Below, piece after piece: positions 8,683 through 19,107 of a stretch of DNA of 64,000 bases. The notes under the pieces were generated by a model, which saw nothing but the letters and a program-made list of their open reading frames with translations, did not search any database and was not told the DNA's origin. Source of the DNA: Achromobacter xylosoxidans A8 (GTDB lineage Bacteria > Pseudomonadota > Gammaproteobacteria > Burkholderiales > Burkholderiaceae_B); the NCBI RefSeq assembly GCF_000165835.1, contig NC_014640.1, positions 4,278,001-4,342,000 of the forward strand, in the 5' to 3' direction. The number at the start of each line of letters is the position of its first letter. Positions within the stretch are counted from its first letter, which is position 1. Made by a program: the position numbers and the translations under genes.

Positions 8683-9873
8683 TCAGGCGCCGGCACGTCC
8701 CGCCACGCGGCCGCGCCCGGCCGGCAAGGCAGCCAGCAGCACGATCGCCCCCGCGCAAACCGCCGTCCAGAACCCCGCGCCCACGCCATGGTGGTCGACC
8801 ACCCAGCCTGCCAGCGCCGCGCCCGCCGCGACGCCCGCGCCCAGACCGGTCACCAGCCAGGTCAGCCCCTCGGTCAGACGATGGCCCGGCACGCTGCCTT
8901 CCACCAGCGCCATCGCGATGATCATGGTCGGCGCAAAGGACAGGCCGGCCAGCAGCACGCCCAGCGCCAAGGTGAGCAGATCGTTTACCAGCAGCAGCGG
9001 AACCGTCGTCAACGCCGTGACCGCCGCCGCAACCACCAGAAGGCGGGCAAGCGGCATCTGAAACTTCAACACGCCGAACACCAGACCCGCGACGCAAGAG
9101 CCCAGAGCATAGGAGGACAGCACCAGGCTGGCGCCGGCCGGGAAGCCCTGCTGGCGGGCGAAAGCGACGCTCAATACATCGATGGTGCCCACGATGACGC
9201 CCATGGCGGCCATCATTGCAAGCAGCGATAGCATGGGAGGCATACGCAGCACCGACGCCTGGCGCCCCTCCTGCCTGAACCGCACCGCGGGCGCCGTGGC
9301 CCGCTGCAGGACGAAGGCCGTGACGCCCACCGCCAGCAGCAAGGCGGCGAACAAGGGGCCGGCCTGGGGAAAGAACAGCACGCTCAGCCCGACGGCCAGC
9401 GGCGGACCGACAATGAAACTCAGCTCGTCGGCCACGGACTCCAGCGCATAGGCGGTACGCAACTGCGGCTGGTCCCTGAATATCTCGGTCCAGCGCGCGC
9501 GTATCATCGCCGGCATGCTGGGCAAGGCGCCCGCCAGCGCGGCGAAGAGGAATAGAGTCCAGTCGGGCGCTCCCCATTGCACGCAAGCCGCCAGGCCGAC
9601 CAATCCCGCGACGCTCAGGCCCGCCGCCACGGGCAGCACCCTGCCCTGACCGTGGCGATCCACCAGACGGGAAATCCGCGGAGCCAGCAAGGCGGTGGCC
9701 AAGGCGAAGGTGGCCGCGACGCCGCCCGCCAGCGCATAAGCGCCGCGCACTTCGGACAGCATGGTAATGATGCCTATGCCGATCATGGGCAACGGCAGGC
9801 GCGCCACGGCGCCAGCCAGGACAAAACCCAGGGCGCCGGGCGCCTGGAACAACTCGCGATACGGATTCGACAC
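8683..9873 (-). CDS. MFS transporter (TetR-controlled)
   Basis: 396-aa major facilitator with 12 predicted membrane helices; RISRLVDRHGQGRVLP after the second helix corresponds to the family's loop 2-3 motif. Substrate unknown; drug or metabolite efflux is a guess from the divergent TetR gene. The intergenic 93 bases hold two identical-half-site palindromes that should repress both directions. Confidence 0.88.
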   Translation of the reverse strand: MSNPYRELFQAPGALGFVLAGAVARLPLPMIGIGIITMLSEVRGAYALAGGVAATFALATALLAPRISRLVDRHGQGRVLPVAAGLSVAGLVGLAACVQWGAPDWTLFLFAALAGALPSMPAMIRARWTEIFRDQPQLRTAYALESVADELSFIVGPPLAVGLSVLFFPQAGPLFAALLLAVGVTAFVLQRATAPAVRFRQEGRQASVLRMPPMLSLLAMMAAMGVIVGTIDVLSVAFARQQGFPAGASLVLSSYALGSCVAGLVFGVLKFQMPLARLLVVAAAVTALTTVPLLLVNDLLTLALGVLLAGLSFAPTMIIAMALVEGSVPGHRLTEGLTWLVTGLGAGVAAGAALAGWVVDHHGVGAGFWTAVCAGAIVLLAALPAGRGRVAGRAGA

Positions 9874-9912
9874 CGGAAACCCTTGAATGGCATGGACAGC
9901 GGCATCGTATTC

Positions 9913-9952
9913 ACATACGATGCGTATGTCAATTTACATACGCACCGTATGT
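9913..9952. promoter_or_regulatory. Twin TetR-type operators
   Basis: Two 17-bp palindromes with identical arms, ACATACG-N3-CGTATGT, at 9913-9929 and 9936-9952, centre to centre 23 bp. They sit between the MFS gene (start 9873, minus) and the TetR gene (start 9967, plus). The arrangement fits autoregulation plus control of the transporter. Confidence 0.85.
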
Positions 9953-9966
9953 CTTTGGAGAGGAGC

Positions 9967-10551
9967 ATGACGCGTTCCCGCGCCGAGATGATAGAAGCCA
10001 CCCGCGCCAAACTGCTGGCCACGGCCCGGCAAGCCTTCCGCGAGGCCGGCTACGCGGCCACGTCGATGGACGATTTCACCGCGGCGGCGGGATTGACGCG
10101 GGGCGCGCTGTACCATCATTTCGGCGACAAGAAAGGCTTGCTCGCGGCGGTGGTCGAACAGATCGACGGCGAAATGGACCAGCGCCTGGCCGCCATCGCG
10201 GCGCGGGCGCCCGATGCCTGGAGCGCCTTGCGCGGACGCTGCCGCGCCTATCTGGAGATGGCGGCCGAACCCGAGATCCGGCGCATCGTGCTGCAGGACG
10301 CGCGGGCGGTGCTGGGCGCGGCGGCGGACAGCTCGCAGCAGCAGTGCATTGCTTCGCTGGGCGCGCTGCTGCAGACGATGATGGACCAGGGCGTGATCGA
10401 GCAGGCGGCGCCGCAGGCGATAGCGCGGCTGATCAATGGCAGCCTGGTCGAAAGCGCCTTCTGGATCGCGCAGGATTCCGCCGATGGCCCGCGCTTGGCG
10501 CAGGCGTTGCAGGCGCTGGACCTGCTGCTGCGCGGGCTGCGCAAGTCCTGA
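9967..10551 (+). CDS. TetR family repressor
   Basis: 194 aa. HTH at about residues 28-50 (TSMDDFTAAAGLTRGALYHHF) and a C-terminal ligand-binding domain in a MarR/TetR_C style helical layout. ATG 9967 follows GGAGAGGAG. It diverges from an MFS transporter, whose promoter it probably represses through the operators at 9913-9952; the ligand is unknown. Confidence 0.92.
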   Translation: MTRSRAEMIEATRAKLLATARQAFREAGYAATSMDDFTAAAGLTRGALYHHFGDKKGLLAAVVEQIDGEMDQRLAAIAARAPDAWSALRGRCRAYLEMAAEPEIRRIVLQDARAVLGAAADSSQQQCIASLGALLQTMMDQGVIEQAAPQAIARLINGSLVESAFWIAQDSADGPRLAQALQALDLLLRGLRKS

Positions 10552-10669
10552 CCACGGCCGCGAGCATGGCTGCGGCGCCGCGATACGGGCGTTTGCGGTT
10601 GCGCCCAGGCATGCGTATTATCCAATATAAATCTTGTTTAAATAATTTCTCTCGAAGGCGGAAGACCGC

Positions 10670-12112
10670 GTGAGTACCGGCACAACCCATGTTTCAAGCG
10701 CGTCCTGGGCAGATCTGCTGCATGGGACCAATGCCCTGCGTTCCATCGCGCTGGCGGGCGGCGTGGCGTTGCACGCCATCAACGTCTACATCGTCACCAC
10801 CATCCTGCCCAGTGTCATCAAGGATATCGGCGGACTGGAGTACTACGCCTGGAACACCACGCTGTTCGTCGTGACGTCCATCGTCGGGTCGGCGTTGTCC
10901 GCCCGGTTGATCGAAACGCTGGGACCGCGCGCGGCCTATCTGCTGGCCGTCGCGGTGTTCACCGGGGGTTCGGTGGTGTGCGCGCTGGCGCCCAGCATGC
11001 CCATGCTGCTGACCGGACGCAGCATCCAGGGCCTGGGCGGCGGCATCCTCTTCGCGCTCAGCTATGCCTTGATCCGCCTGGTGTTCGAAGCGCCGCTCTG
11101 GTCGCGCGCCATGGCCCTGGTGTCGGGCATGTGGGGCGTCGCCACCCTTTGCGGTCCCGCCATCGGCGGCGTTTTCGCCCAGACCGGGCACTGGCGGCTG
11201 GCGTTCTGGGCCTTGCTGCCCGTTGCCGCGGGCCTGGCCGCGATCGTGGCCCTCAAGGTCGGCGGCAAGGAGTCAGTCCCGCCGGCCCGGCCCAGCCCCC
11301 TGCCCCTGACCACGCTGGGTCTGCTGGTGGCCAGCGTGCTGGCGATCACGCTGGCCAGCCTGTCGAAGGATCTGCGCTGGAACCTGGCAGGCATTGCCGC
11401 CGGGCTGGCCATCGCCGCGCTGATCGCGGCGGTGGACAAGCGCGCCGCGAAGCGGCTGCTGCCTACCGGCGCGTACTCCATCGCCACGCCCTTGGGCGCG
11501 CTGTATGCGGTCATGTGCCTGGTGGTGGCCGCCATCACCACTGAAATCTTCGTGCCGTATTTCCTGCAAGTGATCCATGGCATGACACCCCTGGCCGCCG
11601 GCTACATGACGGCGGCCATGGCGGCGGGCTGGACTCTGGCGGCCATGCCCAGCGCCACTCGCAGCGGCCCGGCCGCCAATTTCCTGGTGCGGCTGAGCCC
11701 GGTTGTGATCCTGGCCGCGCTGGCAGCCCTGGCCTGGATGACGCCGCGCGCAACGCAGCTGCAGTCCTACCCTGGCCTGGCGGTCTATGTGCTGGCGCTG
11801 GCTGCCGTGGGTTTCGGCATCGGCCTGAGCTGGCCGCATCTGCTGACGCGCATCTTCACCGCTGCGCCTGCCGGTGAAGAAACCTTGACCTCTTCGTCCA
11901 TCACCACCGTGCAGCTTTATGCGACCGCGTTGACGGCGGCGCTGGCGGGCGTCATCACCAACAGCGCGGGCCTGGCGGATCCGGGCGGCGTGGCGGGCGC
12001 GCAGCATGCGGCGCAATGGCTGTTCGCGGCGTTCGCGCTGGCGCCGGCCGGGGCCCTGCTGTTGCTCGGCCGGATCACCCGCAACCACGCGCCAGGGGCC
12101 ATCCAGAAATAG
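10670..12112 (+). CDS. MFS transporter, EmrB/DHA2-like size
   Basis: 480 aa with about 14 predicted membrane helices, more in line with the DHA2 drug-proton antiporter group than with the 12-helix neighbour. GRSIQGLGGGILFALSYALIR is the motif-C-like glycine-rich helix. The start is GTG at 10670 after GAAGGCGGAAG. It lies 118 bases after the TetR gene; co-regulation is possible but no palindrome is seen here. Confidence 0.88.
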   Translation: MSTGTTHVSSASWADLLHGTNALRSIALAGGVALHAINVYIVTTILPSVIKDIGGLEYYAWNTTLFVVTSIVGSALSARLIETLGPRAAYLLAVAVFTGGSVVCALAPSMPMLLTGRSIQGLGGGILFALSYALIRLVFEAPLWSRAMALVSGMWGVATLCGPAIGGVFAQTGHWRLAFWALLPVAAGLAAIVALKVGGKESVPPARPSPLPLTTLGLLVASVLAITLASLSKDLRWNLAGIAAGLAIAALIAAVDKRAAKRLLPTGAYSIATPLGALYAVMCLVVAAITTEIFVPYFLQVIHGMTPLAAGYMTAAMAAGWTLAAMPSATRSGPAANFLVRLSPVVILAALAALAWMTPRATQLQSYPGLAVYVLALAAVGFGIGLSWPHLLTRIFTAAPAGEETLTSSSITTVQLYATALTAALAGVITNSAGLADPGGVAGAQHAAQWLFAAFALAPAGALLLLGRITRNHAPGAIQK

Positions 12113-12206
12113 GATTCGACCGGGCCTGCCAGTTTCCGCCAAAGGAAGGATGGAAGGCCCGGGCAGCTTTTGCTACGCTGGGCTCCATCTGCAAGGGGTC
12201 CTCGCC

Positions 12207-12515
12207 ATGATCAACAGAATCCGCGTGCTGACCGTACAGCCTTCGTCGCTCTCGGCGCGTTTTGCATTCCTGGGAATCGCCCTGCGCTGGACCCTGGGCG
12301 CGACGCCCCGTCCCACCCGCCTGCTGATCGGACCGCACGATCTCGAGCCGGTGGGTTCCGAGGCCGCGTTCTGGCAATTCGCCTTGCGCCATGCGCTTGT
12401 CGGCCGATCCTTCCTGGTGACGCGCGGCGACCGCTGGGACTTGGCAGCGTCAGTGGACGGCGACGAAGTCCGCGCTTTCGGCCGCAAGTTCGCCTTGCGG
12501 CAATGCCTGTTCTGA
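12207..12515 (+). CDS. Unknown small basic protein
   Basis: 102 aa starting MINRIRVLTVQPSSL. The ATG at 12207 is preceded by AAGGGGTCC. Trp- and Arg-rich with no membrane segment or recognised motif. Independent of the upstream MFS gene (94-base gap). Confidence 0.6.
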   Translation: MINRIRVLTVQPSSLSARFAFLGIALRWTLGATPRPTRLLIGPHDLEPVGSEAAFWQFALRHALVGRSFLVTRGDRWDLAASVDGDEVRAFGRKFALRQCLF

Positions 12516-12573
12516 CTCGGCCGGCGCGGACACTGGTACGCTTACGCGCCCGCCAGTACGGAAAGGACCCGCC

Positions 12574-13068
12574 ATCTCGAATCCCGGCATTACCGTCATC
12601 CATATCAACGGCCCGATCAACAGCGGGAAATCCACCGTGGGCGCCGCCTTGGCCGCCCTGCTACCGGCTGCGCGCTTCGTCGACGGCGACGACCACGACG
12701 CCCCCAGCCATCTGCCATACCCCGAGCAGTGGGCGCTGGCATTGGCCCGACTCGCCAATCTGATCGCTACCGCGCAGGACCGCTATCTGGTCATCGCCTA
12801 CCCCTTGGAGCAGGACAGCTACGAACAGATCCTGGCTGCGTGCCAACAACGTGGCGCCCTGCTGCGGGTGGTGACGCTGGCACCCACGCTGGCAGCCGCG
12901 CAGTCGGACCGGGGCGGACGCGTACTGACCGAATGGGAGCGCCAGCGCATCGCGCAGATGTACCTCGAAGGCTATGCCACGCGTCCGTTCAGCGACCTGG
13001 TACTGGACACCTCGGACACAGATGCGCAATCCAGCGCCCGCCAGATTGCGCAGTGGCTGGGTAGATAG
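12574..13068 (+). CDS. P-loop kinase-like protein with apparent non-canonical (ATC) start
   Basis: About 164 aa. The Walker A motif GPINSGKST lies upstream of the first canonical start in this frame (GTG 12637), so translation must begin earlier. AAGGA is correctly spaced before an ATC codon at 12574, which would give a protein starting (I/M)SNPGITVIHINGP. DGDDHD after the P-loop and the LID-like DRGGRVLTEWERQR resemble adenylate/shikimate-kinase-type small-molecule kinases. Substrate unknown. Either a true ATC/ATT start or a mutated ATG. Confidence 0.7.
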   Translation: MSNPGITVIHINGPINSGKSTVGAALAALLPAARFVDGDDHDAPSHLPYPEQWALALARLANLIATAQDRYLVIAYPLEQDSYEQILAACQQRGALLRVVTLAPTLAAAQSDRGGRVLTEWERQRIAQMYLEGYATRPFSDLVLDTSDTDAQSSARQIAQWLGR

Positions 13069-13093
13069 CCAGGGCCAGCAATATTGACGGGCT

Positions 13094-14743
13094 CTAGCGC
13101 GCCGGCTGGCGCTGGTACTGGGCATCCGGTGCGCGGCCGCGCAGCAGCGACTCCGGATGCGCTTGCAGGTAGTCCGCCAGTTCGCGCAGGGACCGCGCGG
13201 TGCGCGACAGTTCCTGCAAGACCGCGTTGGCATTGAGCGGCAGGCCGGCGTCGGGACTCAGCACGCTTCCCACGGCAGCCAGCGATTTGCCAGCCTGCCG
13301 CAGCATGGCTTGCGCCTCGGGCGCGAGGCGGGTATCCAGCCGCTTCATCAAGCTGGAGGTGGCGCGCAACAACTGGCCCAGATCGGCCCCCAAGCCTTCG
13401 AACGGCACCCTGTCCAGCTTGGTCAGGATGCTGTTGATCTGCTGCTGCAGCTGATCCAGGTTGTTCGGCACGGTAGGAATGAAGGGATCCTCTTCCATCT
13501 TGAACGACACCGGCTCGGCCTCCGGGAACACCGCCAGTGCGACATACAACTGGCCGGTCAGCAGGTTGCCGATGCGCAGCTGGGCGCGCAGGCCCTGTTT
13601 GATCAAGGCGGCCAGCAGCTTGCCGTTGGGATGCTCCAACGTCGAGCCCGAATATTCCTTGATTTCCTCGACCGTCTGCGCGCCCAGGCGTTCGGGATAG
13701 ACGGTGGCGCCAACCAGGGCGTAGAACTGCTTGATGGCCGGGTCGAACTCCAGGCGGATAGAGTCCACCTGGCCGATAGCCGCGCCATAGGCGTCGATGG
13801 GCGCACCTACCACCAGCCCCCGCACCGACTGGTCAAAGCGCATGCGGATATGCAGCGGCGCGCCATCGGGTTGCGCGCGAGCCGCGCCTTCCGACGGAAA
13901 AATGGTGAACTCCGTGTCGGCTTTGGCCGTCACGTGCGCGTGCCGCTCGATGGTGTCGAACGCGACGCCCCCCACGATTACCGACAGCAGAGATTGCGAA
14001 CGCACCTGCAGGCCGCGCGCATCGACACTGAAGTCCACGCCGCTGGCGTTCCAGAAGCGCGTGGCGCTGTTGACGAAATCGTCATTGGGCGCGTCGATGA
14101 ATACCTGCACATTGACGCCTTCGCCGCTGCTGTCCAGGTGGTAGGCCACCACCTGCCCCACCGCGATGCGCCGGAAGTAGACGGGTGAGCCTATGTCCAG
14201 CGAGCCCAGGTCGCGGGCCTTGAGGGTGTAGCGCTTGCCGGCGCGGTCCTGCGGCACTTCGGGCGGGGTCTCCAGGCCGACGAAGCTGTATTTGGTGGCC
14301 CGGCTCTCTCCCTCCTGGCGGAACCGGTCGGACGGGTCCACGCCGATATACGCCCCGGAGAACAAGGTGCTCAGGCCCGACACGCCGCTTAGCGTCAGCC
14401 TGGGCCGCACCACCCAGAACACGGTCCCTTCCTGCAGCAGGCTGCCGGCTTCCTTGTTGATGCGCACGGTTGCGACGACGCCCGAGCGGTCGGAATTCAA
14501 GGCCACGCGCTCGACCACTCCGACGTTGACTTCCTTGTAGCGGACCTGGGTCTTGCCGGCCTCCAGCCCTTCGGCGGTCTGGAAACTGATGGTTGCCGTG
14601 GGGCCCGCCTCCATCCAGACGCGCACCACCAGCGCCAGCCCGCCCAAGGCTGCGATGAGAGGCACCAGCCAAATCCATGACAGGCGACGCCTTTTACGGC
14701 TTGCTGCAGGCGTGCTGGCGGTGGCGGAGCCAGACTCAGGCAT
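13094..14743 (-). CDS. pqiB: PqiB-type MCE-domain intermembrane lipid transport protein
   Basis: 549 aa, the usual PqiB length. A basic stretch (RKRRRLSW) precedes one membrane helix at about residues 22-40, then three MCE domains (for example TISFQTAEGLEAGKTQVRYK), then a long helical C-terminus with LDQLQQQINSILTKLD heptads that builds the periplasmic needle. PqiB links inner and outer membranes for lipid traffic. Its usual partner pqiA is not adjacent: upstream is a divergent acetyltransferase. I chose the ATG at 14743. Confidence 0.87.
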   Translation of the reverse strand: MPESGSATASTPAASRKRRRLSWIWLVPLIAALGGLALVVRVWMEAGPTATISFQTAEGLEAGKTQVRYKEVNVGVVERVALNSDRSGVVATVRINKEAGSLLQEGTVFWVVRPRLTLSGVSGLSTLFSGAYIGVDPSDRFRQEGESRATKYSFVGLETPPEVPQDRAGKRYTLKARDLGSLDIGSPVYFRRIAVGQVVAYHLDSSGEGVNVQVFIDAPNDDFVNSATRFWNASGVDFSVDARGLQVRSQSLLSVIVGGVAFDTIERHAHVTAKADTEFTIFPSEGAARAQPDGAPLHIRMRFDQSVRGLVVGAPIDAYGAAIGQVDSIRLEFDPAIKQFYALVGATVYPERLGAQTVEEIKEYSGSTLEHPNGKLLAALIKQGLRAQLRIGNLLTGQLYVALAVFPEAEPVSFKMEEDPFIPTVPNNLDQLQQQINSILTKLDRVPFEGLGADLGQLLRATSSLMKRLDTRLAPEAQAMLRQAGKSLAAVGSVLSPDAGLPLNANAVLQELSRTARSLRELADYLQAHPESLLRGRAPDAQYQRQPAR

Positions 14744-14919
14744 GGGAGATGTCCCCTGTTGTACGCATTGGACTCGAGGGCAGAACGCTTTCAAGAATCG
14801 CCCCCGAGCGCCCGACGCGCAAGTAAGGGTATTCCCGAAATCGGCGCGCCAGGCGGCCATGCACGCGGACGGATTCACGGGTAGGATAAGGCCCCCTAAA
14901 GTAGTAGTAGGAAGTACCC

Positions 14920-15405
14920 GTGACTATCGAAATTCGTCCGGCCGTCGCTTCGGATGCGGCCCAGATCCATGCCTTCATCACCGAGCTGGCCGTGTACGAG
15001 CGCGCCGCCCATGAAGTGATCGCCAACGCCGACGATGTCGAGCGCACCCTGTTCGCCGCTGACGCGCCCGCCAAGGCCCTGATGTGCCTGCTGGATGGCA
15101 AGCCCATCGGCTACGCCGTCTACTTCTACAGCTATTCGACCTGGCTGGGAAAAAACGGCATCTATCTGGAAGATCTGTACATCACGCCGGAGCAGCGCGG
15201 CATCGGCGCGGGCCGCGACCTGCTGCGCCATCTGGCGCAGGAAGCGGTGGCCAATGGCTGCGGCCGGTTGGAGTGGAGCGTGCTGGACTGGAACACGCCC
15301 GCCATCGATTTCTACAAGTCGATCGGCGCGCTGCCGCAAGACGAATGGGTGCGCTACCGGATGGCTGGAGACGCCCTGCTCAATTTCGCGCAGGGCCGGC
15401 GCTAG
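14920..15405 (+). CDS. GNAT acetyltransferase, SSAT/diamine-acetyltransferase-like
   Basis: 161 aa. The acetyl-CoA loop is QRGIGAGRDLL (about residue 91), and the FYSYSTWLGKNGIYLEDLY segment strongly resembles spermidine/spermine or thialysine N-acetyltransferases. Likely transfers acetyl to a small amine. GTG start at 14920 with AGGAAG upstream. Monocistronic. Confidence 0.85.
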   Translation: MTIEIRPAVASDAAQIHAFITELAVYERAAHEVIANADDVERTLFAADAPAKALMCLLDGKPIGYAVYFYSYSTWLGKNGIYLEDLYITPEQRGIGAGRDLLRHLAQEAVANGCGRLEWSVLDWNTPAIDFYKSIGALPQDEWVRYRMAGDALLNFAQGRR

Positions 15406-15429
15406 GCGCCGCCAGCCGACCTGGCGGGA

Positions 15430-15738
15430 TCAGAATTCCGGCAGGTCGAAGAGCGTATACAGGGTCGAACTGGCAACCGGCACGGACGCGAGATGCTCGC
15501 GCCCGTCGTCATCCACCAACACGCGCACCGGCCGCAGCGCCACGCTCATGCCGTCCTGGCTGATGGCGGTTTCGACTTCCGCTCCGTCCTTGATGGCCTC
15601 GATGACTTCGGATGCCGCCGCCGTCACCGGTTCGGTGACCCAGCCCGGGACGCCGCGTTCGGCCTGGCCCCAGCGCACATAGGCCACATGCCCGCTGACG
15701 GGCTCTTTTCGAACGGCGACGATCACATACAAAGACAT
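15430..15738 (-). CDS. Unknown small protein
   Basis: 102 aa starting MSLYVIVAVRKEPVSGHV; predicted alternating beta-alpha protein with acidic surface and no membrane segment. No family recognised. It lies convergent to the acetyltransferase and downstream of kdsA on the same strand in reverse order, 66 bases after the kdsA start, so it is a separate unit. Confidence 0.6.
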   Translation of the reverse strand: MSLYVIVAVRKEPVSGHVAYVRWGQAERGVPGWVTEPVTAAASEVIEAIKDGAEVETAISQDGMSVALRPVRVLVDDDGREHLASVPVASSTLYTLFDLPEF

Positions 15739-15804
15739 CCCGGCCTCCCCAATGTTTGGCCCGGATCGTATAACAACTTTGCGCAGCCGTTATGACCGCC
15801 AGTC

Positions 15805-16728
<924 letters not shown>

Positions 16729-16754
16729 TCACGCCGCGTCCCTGACGCGCGGCC

Positions 16755-17318
16755 TTAGCGGCCCGACAGCATGCGGCGCAGCGTCCCGTCGCGCAGGACG
16801 TAATGATGGAAGAGCCCGGCCAGCGCGTGCAGCAGCGCCAGCGCGATGATGCACCACGCCACGGTGTTGTGCAGCCCGCCGATGAAGCGGCGCTGCTCGT
16901 GATCGATGGCGATCAGCGTGGGCACGTCGAACAGGCCGAAGAACGCGAACGGCTCGCCCTGCGCCCAGCGGAACAGAAAGCCCAGCACGATCTGCGCCGC
17001 CATCAACAGGTACAGCAATCCATGTACGCCCGTACTAGCCGTGCGCAGCCAGCCGCTGGACGCCGGCGGCAAGCGCCTGCCCGCGGTGAGGCGCCAGACG
17101 GCGCGCAGCACGAACACGGCGGCAAACAGCAGGCCGAACGAAATGTGCAAGTGCTGCAGCAAGCGCCGCGCGGGTGTGCCGCGCGGCAGGAAACCCCAGG
17201 TTTCGGCCAGCGCGAACAGGCCCACCACCAGCAGCGCGGTCAGCCAGTGGAATGCGATGGTGATGCGGTCATAGTGCGCAGGGCCGGTGGGCGCGGCAAA
17301 GGAAATCGGTGTGGTCAC
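16755..17318 (-). CDS. Cytochrome b561
   Basis: 187-aa inner-membrane dihaem cytochrome with four membrane helices. Candidate haem-ligand histidines sit in AFHWLTA, HLHISFG, GVHGLLYL and LLHALAGLFHH. GTG start at 17318. Bacterial b561 (CybB type) transfers electrons between the quinone pool and periplasmic acceptors, including superoxide in E. coli CybB. No operon partner. Confidence 0.88.
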   Translation of the reverse strand: MTTPISFAAPTGPAHYDRITIAFHWLTALLVVGLFALAETWGFLPRGTPARRLLQHLHISFGLLFAAVFVLRAVWRLTAGRRLPPASSGWLRTASTGVHGLLYLLMAAQIVLGFLFRWAQGEPFAFFGLFDVPTLIAIDHEQRRFIGGLHNTVAWCIIALALLHALAGLFHHYVLRDGTLRRMLSGR

Positions 17319-17395
17319 GGAATACGCTCATCATCTGGAGGCAGGTGTGCAAGCGTATTGACATCGGACTTACGGCGTCCTGATTCCGGGCGGCA

Positions 17396-18085
17396 TCAGG
17401 CGTTGCCGGTGTCCGAAGTCCATCTGGCCGAGTAGGTCTGCGGCAGCAGGCTGAGGCTGCCCACCAGCTGTTCCACCCGTTCGTCTTCCTGGCGCATGGA
17501 ATAGACCACCGCGGTCACTTCGGAGCGGCCGCCGTCGCGCTGCTGGCTTTCAACGCCGCGCAGGCGCAGGCTGTGCTTGCCCAGGGCGTTCAGCAGTTCC
17601 GCACGCACCAGGGCTTCGTCCGTGGAAGCGCAGGTCAAGGCGATGTTGTAGTAGCGCTCTTCGGTTTCCGCTTCAGGCACGTAGCGGTCCACCAGCCTGG
17701 CGCCGCGCCGCAGCAGCACATTGGTAACCAGGATCAGCGCCGTCACCGCACTGGCTTCGGCCAGGAAGCCGTAGCCGGCCAGCACGCCCACGGCGCCGGT
17801 AGCCCAGATGGTGGCCGCCGCGCTCAGGCCGCGTATGGTCAGGCCGTCCCGCATGATCAGGCCCGCGCCCAGGAAGCCGATACCGGTCACGACCTGGCTG
17901 CCCAGGCGCATGTCGTTACTGGCGTCCAGCAGCGCGGGCAAGGCGGTGTAGGCGGCCGCGCCCAGCGAGACCAGTGCATGCGTCACCACGCCTGCGTAGT
18001 TCTGGCGCCATTGGCGCTCGACGCCGACGGCGGCGCCCAGCAGCATGGCCAGCGCAAGATTGATGGCAATCGTAAATTCGTTCAT
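17396..18085 (-). CDS. MgtC/SapB family membrane protein
   Basis: 229 aa. Five N-terminal membrane helices with the family blocks GAAVGVERQWRQ, TGIGFLGAGLIMRDG and LSAAATIWATGAVGVLAGYG, followed by a cytoplasmic ACT-like C-terminal domain (about residues 145-229). MgtC proteins modulate ATP synthase and magnesium or virulence responses in some pathogens; in environmental bacteria the role is unclear. Monocistronic, 51 bases from aqpZ. Confidence 0.88.
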   Translation of the reverse strand: MNEFTIAINLALAMLLGAAVGVERQWRQNYAGVVTHALVSLGAAAYTALPALLDASNDMRLGSQVVTGIGFLGAGLIMRDGLTIRGLSAAATIWATGAVGVLAGYGFLAEASAVTALILVTNVLLRRGARLVDRYVPEAETEERYYNIALTCASTDEALVRAELLNALGKHSLRLRGVESQQRDGGRSEVTAVVYSMRQEDERVEQLVGSLSLLPQTYSARWTSDTGNA

Positions 18086-18136
18086 GGGACCAGGATCAAA
18101 GATTTGGCCCCATTATCGCCCGGTGCAAGGCCAGGC

Positions 18137-18850
18137 TTAGCTGCGTTCCTGCGCCGGATCGCTGACCAGCCGGTAGGCGATGGCGCCGACGATCGCCCCG
18201 GCGATGGGCGCGACCCAGAACAGCCACAGCTGCTCCAGCGCCCAGCCGCCCACGAACAGCGCGGGGCCGGTGGAACGGGCCGGATTGACCGAGGTGTTCG
18301 TCACCGGGATGCTGATCAGGTGGATGAGCGTCAGCGCCAGTCCGATCGGGATCGCCGCGAAACCGGCGGGCGCGCGCTTGCTGGTGGCGCCCAGGATCAC
18401 GAAGATGAAGCCCGCGGTCAGCACGACTTCCGTCACCAGGGCGGACACCATCGAGTACTTGCCCGGTGAATAGGCGCCGTAGCCGTTGGCCGCGAAGTGG
18501 CTACCCTTGAGGTCGAAACCCAGCTTGCCGCTCGCGATGCAGGCCAGGACCGCTGCCGCCACGATCGCGCCCAGGACCTGGGCAATGACGTAGGGCAGGA
18601 TTTCCTTGGCGGGAAAGCGTCCGCCCGCCACCAGGCCTACCGTGACGGCCGGGTTGAAATGCCCGCCGGAAATGTGGCCTACCGCGAACGCCATGGTCAG
18701 CACGGTCAGGCCGAAGGCCAGGGCCACGCCCGCGAACCCGATGCCCAGCTCGGGGAAACCAGCTGCCAGCACCGCCGCGCCGCAGCCCCCCAATACCAGC
18801 CAGAACGTGCCAAAGAACTCCGCTCCGCAACGCTTAGAAAGCGAATACAT
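18137..18850 (-). CDS. aqpZ: Aquaporin Z
   Basis: 237-aa water channel with six membrane helices and both NPA boxes: GGHFNPAVT (about residue 64) and [13 protein letters not shown] (about residue 188). The Arg after the second NPA is the selectivity-filter Arg. The ar/R region composition and length match AqpZ rather than glycerol facilitators. Confidence 0.93.
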   Translation of the reverse strand: MYSLSKRCGAEFFGTFWLVLGGCGAAVLAAGFPELGIGFAGVALAFGLTVLTMAFAVGHISGGHFNPAVTVGLVAGGRFPAKEILPYVIAQVLGAIVAAAVLACIASGKLGFDLKGSHFAANGYGAYSPGKYSMVSALVTEVVLTAGFIFVILGATSKRAPAGFAAIPIGLALTLIHLISIPVTNTSVNPARSTGPALFVGGWALEQLWLFWVAPIAGAIVGAIAYRLVSDPAQERS

Positions 18851-19107
18851 TTCGACTCCCCCGAAAAACGAAAATGCAACGGTATCGCGGGGCGGGAACG
18901 GCGACTTTAAAGCAATGTAAATCTTGACAATTCTTGAGCGCAGCCGGACGTGAACACCCCTGCCGCAACCACGGTAACTTCGCCGCGCGGGCTAGGGGAT
19001 CGCCCGGACCGGCTAGACGGAAAGGTTCACAGGCTGGAATAGCTTGGCAGAATCGGCTGCGCCGGACGGCATCCGGCGCATGGCCTGCACTGCGGCAACG
19101 AATGCGC

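Noticed and set aside
12637..13068. GTG at 12637 as the start of the kinase-like gene
   Set aside because: It would cut off the Walker A motif, which is intact in frame directly upstream together with a ribosome site.
13157..14188. 343-codon open frame opposite pqiB
   Set aside because: Composition typical of antisense GC-rich frames and no start signals.
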